Made by a program: the position numbers and the translations under genes. A DNA stretch of 59,896 nucleotides from positions 1 to 59,896 of the forward strand of contig NZ_AQOR01000026.1 of assembly GCF_009846755.1 (NCBI RefSeq), read 5' to 3'. This stretch comes from Alcanivorax sp. S71-1-4 (GTDB taxonomy: Bacteria; Pseudomonadota; Gammaproteobacteria; Pseudomonadales; Alcanivoracaceae). Shown here piece after piece: positions 15,660 through 24,679 of the stretch (the stretch's first letter is position 1; the number at the start of each line of letters is the position of its first letter). The notes below the pieces were generated by a model. It was not told the origin of the DNA, ran no database searches, and saw only the letters and a program-made list of their open reading frames with translations.

Positions 15660-17297
15660 ATGCCTGTCTCGACGACCGCCTCTGTCGACGTCCGCCACCT
15701 GACCTGCACTCTGCCGGATGGCCAGACGCCGTTTCATCATCTCAACCTGCAACTGGACCAGCGCGCCACCGGCCTGACCGGCCGCAACGGCAGCGGCAAA
15801 TCCCTGCTGGCCGCCCTGATTGCGGGCGTCTCGCCGCCCACCCAGGGCGAGGTGCACCATGCCGTGCCGGTGGCCTACCTGCCGCAACATCCGGATGTCA
15901 CCGCCACCCCCGATGTCGCTGCCCTCAGCGGCCACGGCGCCGTGCTGAACGCCCTCAGACGGCTGGAGGAGGGTCACGGCACCCCGCAGGACGTCGAACG
16001 AGCCGAGGGCCAGTGGGACCTGCGCGAGCGATTGCAACACGCACTCAGCGACGCCGGCCTGCGCGACCTGCCGCTGGCCACCGCCAGCCGCCATCTCAGC
16101 GGCGGCGAAGCCACCCGGGTCATGCTCGCCGGCCTGTGGCTGCGCTCCGATCACTATCTGGTGCTGGACGAACCCGGCAATCATCTGGACGCCGCCGGCC
16201 GTGACTGGCTGCGCACCAGAATCCGCCAGCACCGGCCTGGCGTCTTGTTGGTCAGCCACGACCGCACCCTGCTCGACGGGATGACGCGCATCCTGTCCCT
16301 CGACAGCGACGGGCTGCACAGTTTCAGCGGCGGCTACCAGGCCTGGCGCCAACACCGCGCACAGCGACAACAGGCAGCACAGCAGGCACTGGACCATGCG
16401 CGCGCAGCAAAGCGCCGTGGTGAACGCGCCCTGCAAACCGAACACGACCGGCAGCAACACCGCGCCGCCGCCGGCCGCCACAAAGGCCGCGACAGCAACC
16501 AGGCGCAGATCCTGCTGGACCGTCAGAAAGAACGCAGCGAAGGCACTGCCGGCGCCCATCAGCGCCGCCGGAGCGCACAACGTGATGCGCTCGCCGCGCA
16601 GGTCCGCGACGCCGCCGCCCGCGTGGCCGAAGCACCCGGCATTCATTTTATTTCCGGCGCGGCGACACCGCCCGCCGGCCGCCGCGTGCTGACACTGGAT
16701 CAACTGGTGCTGCCCCACAGCCCGCCACAACGACCGCCCCTGACACTCACCCTGACCGGCGCCCAGCGGCTGGCCCTCACCGGCGACAACGGCAGCGGCA
16801 AGAGCACCCTGCTGCGCACGATCGCCGGGCAATGCCAGCCCGTCGCGGGCCAGTGCAGCGCGCAGGTGCCCGTGGCCCTGCTCACCCAGGACCAGCATCT
16901 CGGCGACGCCACACACGCCCTCGCCGCCCTGCTGGCCGCCGACCCGACGCTGTCCATCGCCGACGCCCGCACCCGGCTGGCCCAGGCCGGCCTGGACGAA
17001 CAGGCCATTGTGCGCCCGCCCGCACAGCTCAGCGGCGGCGAGCGGCTCAAGGCCGCTCTGCTGTGCGCACTGAGCCGCGCGCCGACACCGCAACTCCTGC
17101 TGCTGGATGAACCGGACAACCACATCGACCCGGACGCCATCGATGCCGTGGAACACCTGCTGCGGAGCTGGCAGGGCGCCCTGATCGTGGTCTCGCATGC
17201 ACGGCCTTTTCTGGAGGCGCTGGCGCTGACCGGCGAGCTGGCACTGCATGCCGGCGGCTGGCAGCTCACTGAACACCTCACAGGACAAGCGCCATGA
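15660..17297 (+). CDS. ABC-F family ATP-binding protein
   Basis: A 545-residue soluble protein with two ABC ATPase domains and no membrane helices, as in ABC-F proteins that act on ribosomes. Domain 1 has Walker A GRNGSGKS (about residue 41), signature LSGGEATR and Walker B YLVLDEPGNHLD. Domain 2 has GDNGSGKST (about residue 378), LSGGERLK and LLLLDEPDNHID. Between them is a linker rich in Arg, Gln and Ala (about residues 225-310), the P-site tRNA interaction region in characterised members. Family roles range from translation factors to antibiotic resistance; I cannot choose between them. GGAG precedes the ATG. Confidence 0.85.
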   Translation: MPVSTTASVDVRHLTCTLPDGQTPFHHLNLQLDQRATGLTGRNGSGKSLLAALIAGVSPPTQGEVHHAVPVAYLPQHPDVTATPDVAALSGHGAVLNALRRLEEGHGTPQDVERAEGQWDLRERLQHALSDAGLRDLPLATASRHLSGGEATRVMLAGLWLRSDHYLVLDEPGNHLDAAGRDWLRTRIRQHRPGVLLVSHDRTLLDGMTRILSLDSDGLHSFSGGYQAWRQHRAQRQQAAQQALDHARAAKRRGERALQTEHDRQQHRAAAGRHKGRDSNQAQILLDRQKERSEGTAGAHQRRRSAQRDALAAQVRDAAARVAEAPGIHFISGAATPPAGRRVLTLDQLVLPHSPPQRPPLTLTLTGAQRLALTGDNGSGKSTLLRTIAGQCQPVAGQCSAQVPVALLTQDQHLGDATHALAALLAADPTLSIADARTRLAQAGLDEQAIVRPPAQLSGGERLKAALLCALSRAPTPQLLLLDEPDNHIDPDAIDAVEHLLRSWQGALIVVSHARPFLEALALTGELALHAGGWQLTEHLTGQAP

Positions 17298-17389
17298 CAG
17301 CCGCGCCCGTCACTGCGGCCAACGCCCGCATGGCGAGCAGGCTCTATGCTGCGGCCTTATTCCTTCCGGCACATCACAGGACAGCGATC

Positions 17390-18415
17390 ATGACGGAGAC
17401 GCAGCGCGCCAAGGCCGAACAACTGCTCAATGCCCAGGTGGGCTACCTGCTCAGCCAGCTCGACCCCAAACAGTTCAAGAAGCTGGCCAAAGAGGAAATC
17501 GACATCGCTTTCAAGGTGATGAAAACGTTGCGCCTGAATGACGTGGTCAGCGCAGAACAGGTACGCCATACCGCACGCCGCTACGCGGTAGAGATGGACA
17601 TCTCCGGCGCCATTCCCGAGCTGATCGGTGAAATCGCCGACCGGCTCTATAACCACCCCGGCCACGACAAGAACAGCTTCGAAGACCTGATCAGCGACCA
17701 GGAAGTGGCCGAACTGCTGGACGTGGTGCTGGAAATGGACGCGCTGCGCCAGCGCCTGATCAGCGAGATCGCCGGCAGCCCGCTGACCATCAACCTGATC
17801 TCCGACATGCTGTACCGCGGCATCCAGGGTTTCATCACCCAGGGCACCAACATGGCCGGCAGCATCCCCGGCGCCAGTTCGATGCTCAAGCTGGGCAAGT
17901 CGGTGGTCAGCAAGGCCGCCCCCGGCCTGGAAAAATCCGCCGAGCAGAACATCAAGAAGTACATCGCCCACAACACGCGCAGCATCATTCGCCAGAGCGA
18001 GAAACGGCTGGAGAAGGCCATCGAGAATGGTGAGTTTCGCCAGGCAATGCTGGATTTCTGGGACGAGATCAAGGAACAGAAGGTCGCCACCCTGCGCCGC
18101 TATGTCACCCGCGACGAACTGGAAGATGCCATGGTCACCGGCCTGGAAGCCTGGAAACAGTTCCGCGCCACCCGCTACTTCGGCAACCTGCTCGATGCTG
18201 GGGTGGATTTCTTCTTTGAAAAATACGGCGACACCGCCCTGGACAAACTGATCGGCGAAATGGGCGTGGACAAGAAAATGGTGCTCGACGAAGCCCTGCG
18301 CTACGCCCCGCCGATCATCGAGGTGCTCAAGGAGCGCGGCATCCTGCAGGACACCCTGCGCCGCCGCCTGGAAGGCTTCTGGTTCGCCGACAGCACCCTG
18401 GCACTGCTGAAGTAA
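17390..18415 (+). CDS. Conserved-looking helical protein, function unknown
   Basis: A 341-residue protein with strong coding character. It is almost entirely helical and rich in Glu, Lys and Leu, without a signal peptide. Segments include LDPKQFKKLAKEEIDIAFKVM near the N-terminus, a slightly hydrophobic middle with GIQGFITQGTNMAGSIPGASSMLKLGKS (about residues 142-170), and the amphipathic DALRQRLISEIAG. It may associate with the membrane through the Gly-rich middle. The ATG at 17390 has AGGA upstream and follows the ABC-F stop by 92 bases. I do not recognise a family. Confidence 0.75.
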   Translation: MTETQRAKAEQLLNAQVGYLLSQLDPKQFKKLAKEEIDIAFKVMKTLRLNDVVSAEQVRHTARRYAVEMDISGAIPELIGEIADRLYNHPGHDKNSFEDLISDQEVAELLDVVLEMDALRQRLISEIAGSPLTINLISDMLYRGIQGFITQGTNMAGSIPGASSMLKLGKSVVSKAAPGLEKSAEQNIKKYIAHNTRSIIRQSEKRLEKAIENGEFRQAMLDFWDEIKEQKVATLRRYVTRDELEDAMVTGLEAWKQFRATRYFGNLLDAGVDFFFEKYGDTALDKLIGEMGVDKKMVLDEALRYAPPIIEVLKERGILQDTLRRRLEGFWFADSTLALLK

Positions 18416-18424
18416 TCCACCCGC

Positions 18425-18441
18425 GCCCCGCTTTGCGGGGC
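18425..18441 (+). terminator. Hairpin after the helical protein gene
   Basis: GCCCCGC and GCGGGGC form a 7-bp stem around TTT, 10 bases after the stop. A C-rich rather than T-rich tail follows, so support for intrinsic termination is partial. Confidence 0.4.
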
Positions 18442-18516
18442 CTGCCCCCCTGCATTGCCTGGCATCGTTGCGGTATGATGCCGCCTTTCCTCACCCCATG
18501 GCCGCACGAACCCTCC

Positions 18517-19119
18517 ATGAGTGAACGCAACGATCGTCTGCGCTGGCAAGTCGTCACCGGCCTGCTCAAGCACTTTCACCTGGAACGCTGGAGCGAGCGC
18601 TTCAACCCGCGTCTGGTCCTGGCCGGGTTCAACTTCATCAATGCCGGCGTCAGCATTACCCTGATCGCCTTTATCGCCCTGATCAGCCAGGAAGCCTTCA
18701 TCTTCCCCTCGCTGGGCGCTACCGCCTTCCTGCTGTTCTACCTGCCGCTGGCAGAAGCCTCTGCGCCACGCAACGTGCTCTGCGGCCACCTGATCGGCGC
18801 CCTGGTGGGCTGGCTCAGCCTGGCCACCTTCGGCCTGCTGGACGAGCCCTCGGCGATGATCAATGGCGTCGAGCTGCCCCGGGTGGCCGCCGCCGGCCTG
18901 GCCCTGGGCACCACCTGCTTCCTGATGGTGCTGCTGCGGGTGGTGCACCCGCCCGCCGCCGCCACCTCACTGATGGTGGCACTGGGCACCATGACCAGCC
19001 TGCACCAGATCGAAGTGCTGCTGGCCGGTGTGGTGCTGCTGCTGATCCAGGCCATGGTCATCAATCGCCTGGCCGGCATTCCCTATCCGGTCTGGTCGAA
19101 GCACACGCCGGACACTTGA
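18517..19119 (+). CDS. HPP family membrane protein
   Basis: A 200-residue integral membrane protein with four or five hydrophobic helices and the family signature VVHPPAAATSL at about residues 151-161. The early segment FIFPSLGATAFLLFYLP matches the conserved helix of HPP proteins. Cyanobacterial members transport nitrite; others are uncharacterised, so a small-anion transport role is only a suggestion. I chose the ATG at 18517 because the upstream frame is Cys/Pro-rich and unlike the family. A LexA-like box begins four bases after its stop. Confidence 0.8.
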   Translation: MSERNDRLRWQVVTGLLKHFHLERWSERFNPRLVLAGFNFINAGVSITLIAFIALISQEAFIFPSLGATAFLLFYLPLAEASAPRNVLCGHLIGALVGWLSLATFGLLDEPSAMINGVELPRVAAAGLALGTTCFLMVLLRVVHPPAAATSLMVALGTMTSLHQIEVLLAGVVLLLIQAMVINRLAGIPYPVWSKHTPDT

Positions 19120-19123
19120 CGCA

Positions 19124-19139
19124 CTGTCCATAAGGACAG
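19124..19139 (+). promoter_or_regulatory. LexA (SOS) box, palindromic, upstream of dnaE2
   Basis: CTGTCCATAAGGACAG has the full CTGT-N8-ACAG consensus and 6-bp perfect arms. It lies 230 bases upstream of the dnaE2 start and is the only strong LexA-like site between hpp and dnaE2. A promoter overlapping it would give a long leader carrying the tandem repeats at 19300-19354. Confidence 0.7.
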
Positions 19140-19299
19140 TAATCTGGGCGTCCGGTGAGCACACGGATTCCTGTGGTACTGCAACACCACCCCGTGACGA
19201 TCTCCCCCAGCGCCAGGGACGGCGCTTGCTCCCGGACCTTTTCCCGATGCCCTGCATCCCCTGTGCAGCATGTGCGGCATGCACAATGCCCTGCACACC

Positions 19300-19354
19300 A
19301 AACAGTCTGCACAAACAGTCTGCACAAACGGTCACTGCACAACGGTCACTGCAC
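19300..19354 (+). repeat. Tandem 13-15 bp direct repeats in the dnaE2 leader
   Basis: Two exact copies of AAACAGTCTGCAC (19300-19312, 19313-19325) are followed by two near-copies of AACGGTCACTGCAC (19326-19340, 19341-19354). They end 15 bases before the dnaE2 ATG. They may be a slippage-born tract or a multi-copy binding site; the shared core is TGCACAAA. Confidence 0.8.
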
Positions 19355-19369
19355 AAAGAGCCCGCCCCG

Positions 19370-22300
19370 ATGTTCGCCGAGCTGCACGTCACCACCTCAT
19401 TCACCTTCCTGACCGGTGCCAGCCAGCCCGATGAACTGGTGCACCGCGCCCTGGCGCTGGGTTACAGCGCGCTGGCCATCACCGATGAATGCTCCCTGGC
19501 CGGGGTCGTGCGTGCCTGGCAGGCCGCACGCGATACGCCGCTGCACCTGATCGTCGGCAGCCGCGTCCGCCTCACTGGCGAGCCGGCCCCCCAGGTGATC
19601 CTGCTGGCCCCGGACCAGCCCGCCTACGCCAACCTGTGCCAACTGATCACCCTGGCCCGCCGCAACAGTGAAGAAAAAGGCCGCTACCACCTGACGCCGG
19701 CAATGCTCGCCGCCCACAGCGAGCACCTGCTGTGCCTGTGGCTGCCGGGGCCTGACGCCGCCCACCACGACACCGAACTGCGCTGGCTCGCCGGCCTGTT
19801 TCCCGACCGGCTGTGGATTGGCTGCGCCCTGTTGCAGGACACCGACGACGCCGCGCTGTACCAGCAACTGTATCAACTGGCCTGCACCCACCACCTGCCG
19901 ATGGTGGCCTGCAACGACGTCCACATGCATGACCCGCAGCGGCAGCCTTTGCTGGATGTCCTCACCGCACTGCGGCACCACACCACCGTGCAGACTCTCG
20001 GCTCATTGCGTTTCGCCAATGCAGAGCGTCATTTGCGACCGCTGGCCAGGCTGCGTGCGATCTACCCGCCGGCACTGCTTGAAGAAACCCTGCGCATCGC
20101 CGGGCGCTGTACCTTCCGGCTTGATGCGTTGCGCTATCACTATCCGCGCGAGGTGGTGCCCGAGGGCCTGAGCGCCGCCGGTTATCTGCGGCAACTGGTG
20201 GACGAAGGCGCCGCCCGGCGCTGGCCTGGAGAAGGCATGCCCGCCGCCGTGCGCAAGCAGGTCGAACAGGAACTCGCCCTGATTCGCGAGCTGGAATACG
20301 AATATTACTTCCTCACCGTGCACGACATCGTCGCCTTTGCCCGCGGCCAGGGCATCTTCTGCCAGGGACGCGGCTCGGCGGCCAACTCCGCCGTCTGTTA
20401 CTGCCTGGGCATCACCGAAGTGGACCCGTCGCGCAGCCAGTTGCTGTTCGAACGCTTCCTCTCCCGCGAGCGCGACGAGCCACCGGATATCGACGTGGAT
20501 TTCGAACACGAACGGCGCGAGGAAGTAATCCAGTACATCTACCGTAAATACAGCCGCGAGCGCGCCGCACTGGCTGCCACCGTGATCAGCTACCGGCTGC
20601 GTTCCGCGATCCGCGATGTCGGCCGCGCCCTGGGATTCGACCAGCACCGGCTGGCACTGCTCAGCAAACAGCTCGCCTGGTGGGACAAACCCGACACCCT
20701 GCCCGAGCGCTTTCGTGAAGCGGGCCTGAAAGACACCCGCCTCGCGCGGCTGTTCCAGGCCCGCGTGGTCGAACTGCTCGGCTTCCCGCGCCACCTCTCC
20801 CAGCATGTCGGCGGTTTCGTTATCAGCCAGCCGCCGCTGGCCACGCTGGTCCCGGTGGAAAACGCCGCCATGCCGGAGCGCACCATCATCCAGTGGGACA
20901 AGGACGATCTCGAAGCCCTCGGCCTGATGAAAGTCGATGTGCTGGCGCTGGGCATGCTCACCGCCATTCGCAAGATGCTCGATGTCATCAACGGCTACCG
21001 CCACGCTGCCGGCCGTGCCGCCCTGACCGTGCAGGACATTCCGGCAGAAGACCCCGCCACCTACGACATGCTCTGCAAGGCCGACAGTGTCGGCGTATTC
21101 CAGGTGGAATCCCGCGCGCAGATGAGCATGCTGCCGCGCCTGAAACCGCGCCGGTTTTATGATCTGGTGATCCAGGTGGCGATCGTGCGGCCCGGCCCGA
21201 TCCAGGGCGACATGGTGCACCCCTTTCTGCGCCGCCGGGACGGCACCGAAGCCGTGGATTACCCCGACGAACGCATTGAGGGCGTGCTCTGCCGCACCCT
21301 CGGCATTCCCATCTTCCAGGAACAGGTCATCCAGATGGCCATGGTGGCCGCCAACTTCAGCGGCGGCGAAGCCGATCAGCTACGGCGCGCCATGGCACGC
21401 TGGGGCAAGAGCGGCGAGCTGCTGCAATTCCGCGACAAAGTCATTCACGGCATGCTCGGCAACGGCTACAGCCCGGAATACGCCGAACGGATTTTCGAAC
21501 AGATGAAAGGCTTTGGCGGCTACGGTTTCCCTGAATCGCATTCCGCCAGTTTTGCGCTGCTGGTGTATCTGTCTGCCTGGCTCAAGCGACATCACACCAG
21601 CGCGTTCTATTGCGGCCTGCTGAACAGCCTGCCGATGGGATTTTATTCACCGTCACAGCTGCTTCAGGACGCACGCCGTCACGGCATCGAAGTACGCCCG
21701 CCGTGCGTGGACCACAGCCACTGGGACTACACCCTGGAAGACACCCACCGCCAGCCGCTGGGCATGCAGCCGGCTGTGCGCGTCGGCCTGCGGCAGGTCA
21801 GCGGTTTCAATGAAGACGCCGCACAACGTATCCTGCAGGCCCGCCGCGACGCGCGTTTCACCGATGTCGCCGATCTGTGCGCCCGCGCGCGTCTGGACCG
21901 CCGTGAGCGCGAAGCACTGGTGGCCGCCAACACCATGGCCCGGCTCACCGGCCACCGCCATCAGGGCCAGTGGGAAATTCTCGCCGTGCAGGCATCACCA
22001 CCGCTGTTCGACCAGCCTGTGCACAGCCACAACCTGCGGGATGGCGTACGCCTGGACGCCCCCTCTGAAGTGGACAACCTGCTCGCCGATTACCGCAGCC
22101 TGAGCCTGACCCTCGGCCGCCACCCGATGGCACTGGTGCGCCACCGCACACCGTTCAACCGCTGCCAGAGCGCACGGGATCTGCGGCGGCTCAATCAGGG
22201 CCGTTTTGTACGTGTGGCGGGCGTGGTCACCAACCGCCAGCGCCCCGGCACCGCCTCGGGCGTGCTGTTCCTGACACTGGAAGATGAAACCGGCAATACC

Positions 22301-22486
22301 AGCGTGATCGTCTGGCGCACGCTGCAGGAACGCTGCCGCAAGGCCATCCTCAGAGGTCAGTTGCTGGTGGTGAAAGGCACGCTGGAAAAAACCGAAGAAG
22401 GCGTGATCCACGTGATCGCCGGGGAAATCCTCGACGAGAGCCACGCCCTCGCCGAGTTGAAAACCCGCTCGCGGGATTTTCACTGA
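19370..22486 (+). CDS. dnaE2: DnaE2, error-prone DNA polymerase III alpha
   Basis: A 1038-residue C-family polymerase, the catalytic subunit of the ImuA/ImuB/DnaE2 translesion machine. A PHP domain opens the protein (MFAELHVTTSFTFLTGAS), with the degenerate metal site usual for DnaE2. The polymerase core follows with FCQGRGSAANSAVCYCLG, the catalytic acidic motif PDIDVDFEH (about residues 372-380) and the second acidic motif LMKVDVLALGML (about 519-530). A C-terminal OB fold carries RFVRVAGVVTNRQRPGTASGVLF. I start at 19370 because the 48 upstream in-frame codons are Cys-rich and lie in the repeat tract. It is separated from imuAB by 11 kb but has its own LexA box. Confidence 0.93.
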   Translation: MFAELHVTTSFTFLTGASQPDELVHRALALGYSALAITDECSLAGVVRAWQAARDTPLHLIVGSRVRLTGEPAPQVILLAPDQPAYANLCQLITLARRNSEEKGRYHLTPAMLAAHSEHLLCLWLPGPDAAHHDTELRWLAGLFPDRLWIGCALLQDTDDAALYQQLYQLACTHHLPMVACNDVHMHDPQRQPLLDVLTALRHHTTVQTLGSLRFANAERHLRPLARLRAIYPPALLEETLRIAGRCTFRLDALRYHYPREVVPEGLSAAGYLRQLVDEGAARRWPGEGMPAAVRKQVEQELALIRELEYEYYFLTVHDIVAFARGQGIFCQGRGSAANSAVCYCLGITEVDPSRSQLLFERFLSRERDEPPDIDVDFEHERREEVIQYIYRKYSRERAALAATVISYRLRSAIRDVGRALGFDQHRLALLSKQLAWWDKPDTLPERFREAGLKDTRLARLFQARVVELLGFPRHLSQHVGGFVISQPPLATLVPVENAAMPERTIIQWDKDDLEALGLMKVDVLALGMLTAIRKMLDVINGYRHAAGRAALTVQDIPAEDPATYDMLCKADSVGVFQVESRAQMSMLPRLKPRRFYDLVIQVAIVRPGPIQGDMVHPFLRRRDGTEAVDYPDERIEGVLCRTLGIPIFQEQVIQMAMVAANFSGGEADQLRRAMARWGKSGELLQFRDKVIHGMLGNGYSPEYAERIFEQMKGFGGYGFPESHSASFALLVYLSAWLKRHHTSAFYCGLLNSLPMGFYSPSQLLQDARRHGIEVRPPCVDHSHWDYTLEDTHRQPLGMQPAVRVGLRQVSGFNEDAAQRILQARRDARFTDVADLCARARLDRREREALVAANTMARLTGHRHQGQWEILAVQASPPLFDQPVHSHNLRDGVRLDAPSEVDNLLADYRSLSLTLGRHPMALVRHRTPFNRCQSARDLRRLNQGRFVRVAGVVTNRQRPGTASGVLFLTLEDETGNTSVIVWRTLQERCRKAILRGQLLVVKGTLEKTEEGVIHVIAGEILDESHALAELKTRSRDFH

Positions 22487-22518
22487 GCAGCCTGGCCGCC
22501 CGGCGCAAAAACGCTGGC

Positions 22519-24303
22519 TCAGAAGCCGTCCACCGGACGCTGATAACCCGCCCCTTGCACAGCACTTCTGCGCAGCGAGTTGGCCTCGCGGGTGTTGACG
22601 TAATACACCGTGGCGGTGTCCGCGTCGGCATGGACCTGTATCAACCGATGCGGCCCCGGTGCCAACCCATACATCGACACGTTTTCAGGCGTGGCCTCCA
22701 GTTCGCCGAGCAGCACCGCGCCGGCCTTGGGGTCGGCGGCACTGACTGCCGCGATATCCTGGCCGCGCCACAAGAATACTTCGCTCAGTTCGGTCATGTT
22801 GGCGATCGACTCCCCCTTGCCAGAGGAAGAAGCCCCCACCCACTGCGCGTTGGCAATTTCCAGCGAATCACTGCCATCCATCTTCATCGCCACGGCATTA
22901 TCCTGGCCATCGATATCGGTACGGTTATAAAAAATCCAGCCGTCACGGCTGCCCAGCACCTCCGTCATAATGCCAAGCCAGGCGGCATTGCTCTGGTCCA
23001 GCACCTGGCGATCATTGCCCTCGCTGTCCCAGCTGACCACGGCATTCCCTGCCGACACGGCGACCCGGCCGTCATCCGCGATGACAAAACCGCTGAAGTA
23101 ACCCAGGTTGTCTTCCTGCTCCGCCAGCAATGACCAGTTGTCGCCTTCCACCCGGTACAGATCCTGCGGGCCCGTGGACGCGGCACCGGCCACACCGAAA
23201 TACAGGACGTCGCCCTGCCGGGCCAGATGACGGGCCGCCGGCATGATCGGGCCGCCGGCCACGCCCACCGGGAACATCAGCGGTTCATCGTGCTCATCCA
23301 GCACCTGAACGAGGCTGCTGGCTGCCGGTAGTGACGGCGTGTAGCGCCACAGGCTGGCGCCTTCAGAAGTGCACTCTCCCCCTGCGGCATTAACGACAGT
23401 GGCAATCACCAGATAGTGGCTGCCATCGCTCAGCGGTCCGCTCAACGATGCTGCACTGGTCGCCTCCCTGTTGCCGGGCAGAAGGTTTTCGACACCGAGA
23501 GAACTGAGCTGGCCTGCGCCCGGGCCCGGTGATGCAGAAGACCTGTTCTGGACCAGACGATAGCCACCGGGGCATTCAAGGTCGTCGTGTGTCCTCAGCA
23601 CCAGGTATCGCTGATAGCCGGATGAATCACTTTCCTCCAGCACAACGACATGCCTGACGGTCGGTGACATGGCAAACTGGGGCGCCGCCGTTTCCTCAAA
23701 CGTCATCCGCACTCGCCGTTCATTGCCTGCCAGGCCGTACACCACCGCTGCGTGCCCGGCATCCGCGTAATTCTGCCGGACCAGACCGAACCCGGCGCGG
23801 AGATAATTTTCCGACGATACCCGAACAGGCGTCGAGTCCCCTGGCACAGTACTCACCTTGGCAAAGCCTTCCGAAGTGGCGTTGCCGGATGCCCGATTGT
23901 GCAGATACAACACATCCGACACCCGATGATCTTCAACGCTGCCGTCATCATTGATGGTGGCTTCATAAAGCGGCACATAGAAAGCGCGGCCAAATTCCTC
24001 CACCCCGATGTCGGCGGCGTCCTCGATATTCATCTGCAGCGCACTGCTGACACCTGGGTTCGCGGGATCGATCACATACAGTGTCGAGGCAGCCCCGGCC
24101 TGCGAGACCTCACTGCTGCTGAAGTACAACAGATCCTGATTGTCGGCATCGCCCTGCAGGCCAGACAGCCCGGGCAGCTCTGTGCCGCCCCCGGCGCCGT
24201 TGCCAGCGCCGCCGGAACTTCCGCCGCCACCACCACAACCTGTCACCACCACCCCGGCCAGCACCAGAGAAAGCATCCCGGTCATTTTCCCGCGCGTTCT
24301 CAT
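22519..24303 (-). CDS. Large lipoprotein with beta-propeller-like repeats
   Basis: A 594-residue exported lipoprotein. The signal peptide ends with lipobox VTGC, followed by a long Gly/Ser/Ala linker. The body alternates short beta strands with Asp/Gly turns (LYVIDPANPGVSSAL, DVLYFGVAGAASTG, GRVAVSAGNAVVSWDSEGN, GWIFYNRTDIDGQDN), which suggests a beta-propeller. No catalytic motif is seen. The ATG at 24303 has AAGGAG upstream. Its function could be surface binding or a structural role. It is convergent with dnaE2 and divergent from the LuxR gene. Confidence 0.75.
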   Translation of the reverse strand: MRTRGKMTGMLSLVLAGVVVTGCGGGGGSSGGAGNGAGGGTELPGLSGLQGDADNQDLLYFSSSEVSQAGAASTLYVIDPANPGVSSALQMNIEDAADIGVEEFGRAFYVPLYEATINDDGSVEDHRVSDVLYLHNRASGNATSEGFAKVSTVPGDSTPVRVSSENYLRAGFGLVRQNYADAGHAAVVYGLAGNERRVRMTFEETAAPQFAMSPTVRHVVVLEESDSSGYQRYLVLRTHDDLECPGGYRLVQNRSSASPGPGAGQLSSLGVENLLPGNREATSAASLSGPLSDGSHYLVIATVVNAAGGECTSEGASLWRYTPSLPAASSLVQVLDEHDEPLMFPVGVAGGPIMPAARHLARQGDVLYFGVAGAASTGPQDLYRVEGDNWSLLAEQEDNLGYFSGFVIADDGRVAVSAGNAVVSWDSEGNDRQVLDQSNAAWLGIMTEVLGSRDGWIFYNRTDIDGQDNAVAMKMDGSDSLEIANAQWVGASSSGKGESIANMTELSEVFLWRGQDIAAVSAADPKAGAVLLGELEATPENVSMYGLAPGPHRLIQVHADADTATVYYVNTREANSLRRSAVQGAGYQRPVDGF

Positions 24304-24679
24304 CGTAAAGCTCCTTTGAATTCTGTATTGATTCCGTGCCAAGGCACCTGATCGGGAACGCACACACCCGGCGCCTTCAACCTCTGGCGCCTGCACCTTC
24401 CTTCGCGGCCTTCGCATCGCTACTGCGAGCGCTTTTTTTCGCTTCGCCAATGCATCGAGGATCACGTTGCATCGCGGCCCACATGGTAGTTTTCCCGTCC
24501 GGTTTACCGTTATCGTGCAAATGCACTACACTGAACGGCACTCAGGAAAGGGTACGATCCAGCCAGCCGCACCGCTCTGCGCCCCGATACAGACCTGTCC
24601 GACACGCACGTCGAACAGGGCATGCACGAGGGATTCGAGAGGTAACGGCTGGCAGGTGACAATAAAAAAGGACAGGGCC
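24304..24679. other. 376-bp divergent gap between lipoprotein and LuxR genes
   Basis: No coding sequence is convincing here. It should contain both divergent promoters. The only symmetric site I see is GTGCA-AA-TGCAC at 24515-24526. The right end carries a good ribosome binding site (AAGGA, 7 bases before the luxR ATG). Confidence 0.5.
24515..24526. promoter_or_regulatory. Small palindrome upstream of the LuxR gene
   Basis: GTGCA and TGCAC are perfect 5-bp inverted repeats separated by AA, in the divergent gap. It is a possible site for the adjacent LuxR-type regulator, but short palindromes arise by chance. Confidence 0.25.

Noticed and set aside
15636-17288. 550-codon minus-strand ORF opposite the ABC-F gene
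   Set aside because: The plus strand has both Walker A/B sets and signatures. The minus frame shows no family features.
19226-19369. In-frame N-terminal extension of DnaE2 (48 codons)
   Set aside because: The DnaE2 family starts at the MxAELH segment. The extension is Cys-rich and overlaps the tandem repeats, so it is more likely leader sequence.
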